Origin: Planotetraspora silvatica
GTDB taxonomy: Bacteria; Actinomycetota; Actinomycetes; Streptosporangiales; Streptosporangiaceae
Direction of reading: 5' to 3'
Assembly (NCBI RefSeq): GCF_016863315.1
Contig: NZ_BOOQ01000064.1
Location: forward strand, 1-33,755
Length of the DNA stretch: 33,755 nt
The stretch's first letter is position 1; the number at the start of each line of letters is the position of its first letter. The notes beneath the pieces were generated by a model. The model was not told the DNA's origin, searched no databases, and worked only from the letters and a program-made list of their open reading frames with translations. Shown one piece after another: positions 29,625 to 33,755 of the stretch. The position numbers and the translations under genes are program-made.

Positions 29625-30022
29625 CGCGACGAACCCTCCCCGATCTCGCTCGTGCCGCGCCGGTAGCGCCGCAGCCGGCGGTAGGACCGCAGGTCTCCCT
29701 CCTCGTCCAGCTCGGCCTCGTACACGGCCAGGATGTCACCGGAGGACGGGATCCGGCGGTCCTCCACGATCTCCACGTGCACCGTCCAGCCGTCGTCGGC
29801 CGGTTCCACCAGCGTGACGGCCTCCGCGTCTCGCACGGTCAGGTCCGCGATGTACCGCAGACCCCGCTCTCCCGCGGTCACCGCCGTCATGGCGCGGCGC
29901 CGCCTGCGCGGCTCCGGCGCCCGCTCACCGTGTTCGACCATCACCGCCGCGATCTCGTCGAACTCCTCATGCTCGTACGCCTCCGCGGCCTGCTCGTCGC
30001 CTGCTCTGCGCCTGGGAGGCAC
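29621..30022 (-). CDS. gvpO: Gas vesicle protein GvpO
   Basis: GvpO-family protein of 133 residues. The N-terminal third is charged and probably disordered (PPRRRAGDEQAAEAYEHEEFDE, then RRRRR); the conserved domain begins at LRYIADLTVRDAEAVTLVEPADDGWTVHVEIVEDRRIPSSGDILAVYEAELDEEGDLRSYRRLRRYRRG. It initiates at GTG 30022 with GGGTGAG upstream and lies 6 bp after the gvpG stop. Required for vesicle formation in haloarchaea; in Streptomyces-type clusters it is usually the first gene, so its internal position here is notable. Confidence 0.88.
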   Translation of the reverse strand: MPPRRRAGDEQAAEAYEHEEFDEIAAVMVEHGERAPEPRRRRRAMTAVTAGERGLRYIADLTVRDAEAVTLVEPADDGWTVHVEIVEDRRIPSSGDILAVYEAELDEEGDLRSYRRLRRYRRGTSEIGEGSSR

Positions 30023-30028
30023 AACATC

Positions 30029-30262
30029 TCACCCTCTCCGCGTGCCTGTCATCGTGCTGAGGATCCGCTCCACGGCCTCGGACTCCTCCTCCGCGGAGAT
30101 CAGACCGGAGCGCCTGGCCTCCTCGAGCTCCTCCAACCGGCGCCTGACGACGGCCGGGTCCTTCAGCTCGTGTTCCACCTGTTCCTGAATCAGCTCGCCG
30201 AGCCGGATCACCGCCCGCACGGGCGCGACCGGCCAGGTGAAGATCAGACCGATCAGTCCCAC
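30029..30262 (-). CDS. gvpG: Gas vesicle protein GvpG
   Basis: Short helical GvpG protein of 77 residues. It begins VGLIGLIFTWPVAPVRAVIRLGELIQEQVEHEL, the family hallmark, and ends in a charged helix (EELEEARRSGLISAEEESEAVERIL). Start is GTG 30262, preceded by GGAGGGGAGG; the longer ATG frame reads through gvpF. It lies 26 bp after gvpF. GvpG forms assembly complexes with GvpF and GvpL. Confidence 0.9.
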   Translation of the reverse strand: MGLIGLIFTWPVAPVRAVIRLGELIQEQVEHELKDPAVVRRRLEELEEARRSGLISAEEESEAVERILSTMTGTRRG

Positions 30263-30288
30263 TGGTTTTCCTCCCCTCCAGCGGCCCG

Positions 30289-31083
30289 CTAGGCCGAGGT
30301 GACGAAGTCGTACACGGCCATCGGTCCCAGGACGCGAACGTCGATCCGGTCCGCCCACTCACGCCGCAGTTCGCCGAGCACCATCTCGAAGTCGGCCTCC
30401 TGGTCCAACCGAACCATGAAGGCGACGTTCGCGGCGTCCCGCTCGTGGGTGGCGTCCCGGATGACGGCCGCCACGGTGCACGGGGCGAAGCAGTCGACCA
30501 CGGTCTGCGTGTCGGCCTCCCGCTTGGCGGCGATCGCCTGGGTGATCAGCTCCCCGATGCGGATCCGCTCGCCGCGGGTCGCGTCCTCCGGCAGTCCGCG
30601 TATCTGGTCACGCAGCCGTCTGACCTCGGCATTGTCCGCGAGGATCTCGTGGAGCACCGAGCGCTCCCCGTAGGTCGCCCTGATGACGTACTGGACGTGC
30701 CCTTCGATCTCCTTCAGCGCGGCGACGAACTCGTCATGGTGCGGCTCCAGCAATTCGCCCACCACGGCCTCCGGCGACGTCAGCACGGCCCCGAACCTGA
30801 GAGGCAGCACCGGCACCTCGGCCGCGGCGCCGTCCAGCAACGCCTCGTGGCCGACGAGGTCCTCCGCGCGGCCGAGCGGACGGTCCACCGCGACATCACT
30901 GACCAGCGCGCCGATCTCGCCGTGCCGGATGAGTCTCACCCGCCCGGGCGGGTCGCCCACGCCGACGGCGTCCGGGCTGATGTCCACGTCCTCGGGCACG
31001 ATTCCGTACACGTAGCAGGCGATGCCGCCTTCGCCCCGCGCGGCGGCCCCCACCGGCCGCGATGTTTCCGTAGAGCTCGACAT
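30289..31083 (-). CDS. gvpF: Gas vesicle protein GvpF (GvpF/L family)
   Basis: GvpF-type assembly protein of 264 residues. It shows IACYVYGIVPEDVD at the start, EVPVLPLRFGAVLTSPEAV, HVQYVIRATYGERSVLHEIL and the final DIRVLGPMAVYDFV-like segment (here RIDVRVLGPMAVYDFVTSA). The ATG at 31083 has GGAGCGGAGG upstream and lies one base after the gvpA stop. It should bind GvpA and help start vesicle growth. Confidence 0.92.
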   Translation of the reverse strand: MSSSTETSRPVGAAARGEGGIACYVYGIVPEDVDISPDAVGVGDPPGRVRLIRHGEIGALVSDVAVDRPLGRAEDLVGHEALLDGAAAEVPVLPLRFGAVLTSPEAVVGELLEPHHDEFVAALKEIEGHVQYVIRATYGERSVLHEILADNAEVRRLRDQIRGLPEDATRGERIRIGELITQAIAAKREADTQTVVDCFAPCTVAAVIRDATHERDAANVAFMVRLDQEADFEMVLGELRREWADRIDVRVLGPMAVYDFVTSA

Positions 31084-31084
31084 C

Positions 31085-31495
31085 TCAGCCTCCGCTCCTT
31101 CGCCGCACACGTCGCTCCGGCTCGGGTTCCTCCACTGTGCCCGCGATGTAGTCGTGGAGTTTCTCCCCGGCGGCCTCGATCACTCCCTGGGCCACACCCT
31201 TGGACTTGTTGTGCGCCACGCCCTGCGTGACGTCGCCGATGAGCTCGGGAAGCCCTTCCTTGCTCTGTTCGAGGTCCAGCCGATTCACCGCCTCCGCGAA
31301 CCGCAGGTAGGTGTCCACGCTCGCCACCACGACACGCGCGTCGATGGTGAGCACCTCGATGCCGACGAGCGAGACCCGGACGAAGGCGTCGATGACGAGG
31401 CCCTTGTCCAGGATTGTGTCGATGACGTCCGCCAGGCCCGAACCCGATGGGCGGTCCGGCAGTCCTCCGCCGCCCGAAGGAACGGTCACCGTCAT
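31085..31495 (-). CDS. gvpA: Major gas vesicle shell protein GvpA (extended)
   Basis: Wall protein of 136 residues. The universal GvpA core spans about residues 20-72 ([52 protein letters not shown]). A 60-residue C-terminal extension ([20 protein letters not shown] to a basic RRVRRRSGG end) follows, as in other actinomycete GvpA proteins. The ATG 31495 has AAGGAGGT (31503-31510), the full anti-Shine-Dalgarno match, consistent with high expression of the structural component. An upstream GTG would overlap that site. A GGGGTCAC/GTGACCCC repeat precedes the gene. Confidence 0.93.
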   Translation of the reverse strand: MTVTVPSGGGGLPDRPSGSGLADVIDTILDKGLVIDAFVRVSLVGIEVLTIDARVVVASVDTYLRFAEAVNRLDLEQSKEGLPELIGDVTQGVAHNKSKGVAQGVIEAAGEKLHDYIAGTVEEPEPERRVRRRSGG

Positions 31496-31530
31496 TCCAT
31501 CCACCTCCTTCTTACAAGGACCTCTCCGGC

Positions 31531-31569
31531 GGGGTCACGCCCCCGAGAGTTCACCCTCGATGTGACCCC
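31531..31569. promoter_or_regulatory. Inverted repeat before gvpA
   Basis: GGGGTCAC (31531-31538) and GTGACCCC (31562-31569), perfect 8-bp arms with a 23-nt spacer, in the 150-bp gap between the gvpZ-like gene and gvpA, the only sizeable gap in the operon. It could be an operator, an internal promoter site or an RNA-processing hairpin that sets higher gvpA mRNA levels. Confidence 0.45.
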
Positions 31570-31647
31570 ACCAGGTGCTCGGTCTCCGGCGCTCTCAGAC
31601 GTCCCGGCGCCGAGCGTCACCGCTTCCGGCGGCTCGCGGAGCCCGCC

Positions 31648-32931
31648 TCACCGGCCGTGCCGTAACGACGCCGATCCTCTCCTCGGCTCGGCCGGGGTTC
31701 TGCGCTGCCGTCGGCGCCCCTCGGACTCCTCGTCCTCGTCGGCCTCGTCTCGTTCCCTGGCCGGCCGTTCCTGCCCGCGTCTGCGCGCCGGACGCTCCGC
31801 CATCGGCCTGCGCGGCCTGACCGGCCGGGAGGGTGCCCTCTCGCGCTCCTCGGCCTCCGGCTCCTCGAACTCCTCCTCGCCCTCTTCTTCTTCAGGCTCC
31901 TCCTCAGGCTCCTCGCCCTCCTCGGACTCGGCCTCCTCCTCGTAGGGCTCTTCCTCTTCCGCCTGCTCGACGTCCTCCGGTTCGCGGCCCTCCCGCTCCT
32001 GCGCTTCCTTCTCCTCGCGCAGGGCGGTCTCCTGGTCCTTGACCACCTGGCTCTCGTGGATCTCGCCCCGCCAGCCCTCGACGTCGTCGGGATGCAGCAG
32101 GACCTGCGTCATGACATGCCGGCGGAAGTGCTTCAACTCCAGCCGCGCCCGCCTGCCCTGCGCACGCCAGAGGTTGCCGGTGCGCTCGAACATGCCCTGA
32201 GGGTGGTACTCCAGAACGAGCAGCACACGCGTCAGGTCGGGCGTGATCGCATGGAACGTCACCGCGCCGTCGACGAATCCCTTCGGCCCCTGCGAACGCC
32301 AGATGATCAGCTTGTCCGGCGTCTGCTCGACGATCGTCGACTCCCACGTACGGTGGGACCACCACACCTGCGCCTTCCAGTCGAGCTTCTCGTCGGCCTT
32401 CTGGTTGACGGTCTCGACCTTCTTCATGAAGCTCGGGAACTGCTCGAACTGGGTCCACTGGTCGTAGACGACGCGCAGCGGGGCGCCGATGTCGATGGAC
32501 TCGACGATGTTGATCAGCTTGATCTTCTTTCCCTTGCCGCCCTTGCCTCCACCGACGCGGCTGAAGATCCCCTTGATCTTCTCCTTGGCATAGGTGGCGA
32601 TAGCCGACCGCATGGGATGGCTTCCCCCGCCGTCCGACCCGGTCAGCGTGCCGATCAGTCCGGAGATCCCCGATCCCCCCGTCAGCGCGGAGAGCATCCC
32701 GGATCCGGACTTGCCGGTCACCGCCTCGATCAGGCCCGAACCGCCGTCCTCCACATAGCCGGTCAGTCGGCCCGCGAGCCCGTCCAACTTGCCCGTCACG
32801 TTGGAGAGCGCACGTTCGGCCACCGCCGTGGCCAGGTTCTGGAACTCCTGACCGAGCCTGGCCGTCGGCAACTCATTGATCCCTGCCTCGAACGGCCCTT
32901 CCCTCGTCTGCTCAGTCGCCTGCTCGGTCAT
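31648..32931 (-). CDS. Gas-vesicle accessory protein (GvpZ-like), SRPBCC domain with acidic tail
   Basis: Protein of 427 residues. Residues 1-130 are Gly/Ser/Leu-rich and helical. A polyketide-cyclase/SRPBCC domain lies at about 138-275 (INIVESIDIGAPLRVVYDQWTQFEQFPSFMKKVETV). A long Glu-rich segment (about 310-380) and an Arg-rich end follow. This matches, from memory, the cyclase-domain gene called gvpZ in the S. coelicolor cluster, so I name it by similarity only. The ATG has GGAGGTGA upstream and lies 6 bp after the gvpY-like gene. The charged, low-complexity tail may coat the vesicle or bind other Gvp proteins. Function is not established. Confidence 0.75.
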   Translation of the reverse strand: MTEQATEQTREGPFEAGINELPTARLGQEFQNLATAVAERALSNVTGKLDGLAGRLTGYVEDGGSGLIEAVTGKSGSGMLSALTGGSGISGLIGTLTGSDGGGSHPMRSAIATYAKEKIKGIFSRVGGGKGGKGKKIKLINIVESIDIGAPLRVVYDQWTQFEQFPSFMKKVETVNQKADEKLDWKAQVWWSHRTWESTIVEQTPDKLIIWRSQGPKGFVDGAVTFHAITPDLTRVLLVLEYHPQGMFERTGNLWRAQGRRARLELKHFRRHVMTQVLLHPDDVEGWRGEIHESQVVKDQETALREEKEAQEREGREPEDVEQAEEEEPYEEEAESEEGEEPEEEPEEEEGEEEFEEPEAEERERAPSRPVRPRRPMAERPARRRGQERPARERDEADEDEESEGRRRQRRTPAEPRRGSASLRHGR

Positions 32932-32937
32932 GGCAGC

Positions 32938-33549
32938 TCACCTCCGAGCCCGTGTGACGGGCCTCGCCGGGCGCTGCGGCCGACGCCGCGGCTTCTCCTC
33001 GGGCTCTGTCTCCTCGGGCTCCTCGTATTCGTCGTCGTAGGGCGCCTCGTCGTACTCGTCCTCGAAGTCCTCTTCCGGCTCTGGCCGGGTGGGGGCCTTG
33101 GCCCTCTGTTTGGGAATGCGGCTCCCGATCTTTCCCGCCGCCCCACTCACGCGCCCGGCGGTCTCTCCCACCCGCCCGGTGGCCTCTCCCGCGACCTCAC
33201 CGGCCTTTTCGCCCGCCTGTCCGGCGGCCTCGGTGGCGGCTCGCAGCGACTCGGCCCGCTGGTGCAGCCGGTCGCTCAAGGAGTCGATCTGCTTGCTCGT
33301 CGCGTTGACCGCCGCCGCCTTGCCGATCTCCAGCAGGTCACCACGCACGCGTTCGGTGATCTTCCCGAGTTCTGGGGAGGCTCCGCCGAGCAGCTTGGTG
33401 CCCTGTTCGAGTAGACCGCCCACGCCGCCGGCCTTCAAACGTCTGGCCAGCACGGCCATTGCCAGCGTGGCCGCCAGCCTGAGCTTGTGGTGCCTGCCTA
33501 GGTAGTAGCCGGCGACCACAGCCGCCGCGACCTTGCATTCGTCCTTCAT
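32938..33549 (-). CDS. Gas-vesicle accessory protein (GvpY-like), first gene of operon
   Basis: Protein of 203 residues with no enzymatic motif. An N-terminal hydrophobic stretch (about 7-35; VAAAVVAGYYLGRHHKLRLAATLAMAVLARR) precedes a helical region and a repetitive AGEKAGEVAGEATGRVGETAGRVSGAAGKIG segment (about 115-145). An acidic, tyrosine-rich part (EEDFEDEYDEAPYDDEYEEPEETEPEE) and an Arg/Pro end follow. It resembles the gvpY-like genes that pair with gvpZ in Streptomyces clusters, judged by layout only. The ATG has GAGGAG upstream. It is the first recognised gene of the operon; the promoter must lie in 33550-33696 or further out. Confidence 0.68.
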   Translation of the reverse strand: MKDECKVAAAVVAGYYLGRHHKLRLAATLAMAVLARRLKAGGVGGLLEQGTKLLGGASPELGKITERVRGDLLEIGKAAAVNATSKQIDSLSDRLHQRAESLRAATEAAGQAGEKAGEVAGEATGRVGETAGRVSGAAGKIGSRIPKQRAKAPTRPEPEEDFEDEYDEAPYDDEYEEPEETEPEEKPRRRPQRPARPVTRARR

Positions 33550-33696
33550 CGTCGCTCCTCACGCGCTTGCCCTGCCAGATTCGGCGTGTCGCCCCGGATT
33601 CCCCTGGCGGGCCGCCAGACCAGCGAATCCCCTGCCCCTTAAACGGACACAGAAACACATATGGCCGCATACATCGCAAAATCGTCAGATGGGTTA

Positions 33697-33755
33697 TTAC
33701 TTCAACATCTGACTGAACTGCTCGGACATGAGGTCTTTGGGTGATTCGAGGGGTG
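33697..33755 (-). CDS. Possible C-terminus of a gene entering from the right edge
   Basis: On the minus strand one frame reads PLESPKDLMSEQFSQMLK and stops with TAA at 33699-33697. The composition looks protein-like, but 18 residues are too few to identify. It would lie about 150 bp upstream of the gas-vesicle operon. Confidence 0.25.
   Translation of the reverse strand, partial: PLESPKDLMSEQFSQMLK

Noticed and set aside
33550-33696. Stress-sigma-factor-like promoter (GTTT then GGGG) before the gas-vesicle operon
   Set aside because: GTTT-N14-GGGGCA fits only part of the GGGTAT/GGGTAC consensus; too weak to report as a promoter.

Overview
This is a chromosomal segment from a high-GC, Gram-positive, filamentous-type actinomycete. 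Most genes end codons in G/C, GTG starts are frequent, and genes often overlap as ATGA or GTGA. There is a mycothiol-type DinB/maleylpyruvate isomerase protein, a sugar ABC transporter lacking its own ATPase, Tat signals, and a gas-vesicle gene set of the Streptomyces kind (A, F, G, O, J, L, S, K, plus two accessory genes). Streptosporangiaceae or a neighbouring family is my guess; the sequence does not settle it. I see no rRNA, tRNA, CRISPR array or intact insertion sequence.

Left part (1-6388). A sensor histidine kinase is followed by an unrecognised 154-aa helical protein, a CaCA-type cation antiporter (minus strand), a secreted GH25 lysozyme and a ROK regulator. The 550-bp gap between the antiporter and the lysozyme appears to hold two divergent cis-acting RNAs: a clear yybP-ykoY (Mn2+) riboswitch leading into the antiporter, and a weaker ydaO/c-di-AMP-like element leading into the lysozyme. 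A tandem TGTATAC motif occurs upstream of the 154-aa gene and again in this gap.

Sugar locus (4729-11207). A ROK repressor diverges from a tight operon: lipoprotein solute-binding protein, one polypeptide carrying both permease halves, an aldose-1-epimerase-like enzyme and an SDR dehydrogenase. The intervening region contains a perfect 12-bp-arm palindrome, a second inverted repeat and a recognisable promoter. No ATPase is present, so a shared one is expected elsewhere.

Redox and regulator block (11446-23751). Two Tat-exported redox enzymes (a DyP-type peroxidase with an altered GxxDG motif and a sulfite-oxidase-like molybdoenzyme) are followed by an LLM flavin oxidoreductase and a catalase. 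Next come a truncated HD-type gene start, an XRE/MmyB-type regulator, an SDR/MerR divergent pair with a textbook MerR promoter, an ArsR/SRPBCC operon, a Cys/Gly/His-rich secreted protein, and a TetR/mycothiol-type enzyme operon.

Right part (24050-33755). An XRE regulator, a secreted phospholipase A2, a seven-helix MAB_1171c-type membrane protein and an ImmA/IrrE-type metallopeptidase form a small group of possible signalling or stress function. A compact ten-gene gas-vesicle operon fills 27638-33549 on the minus strand, in the order Y-like, Z-like, A, F, G, O, J, L, S, K. This places the two accessory genes first and gvpO internally, unlike the S. coelicolor order as I remember it.
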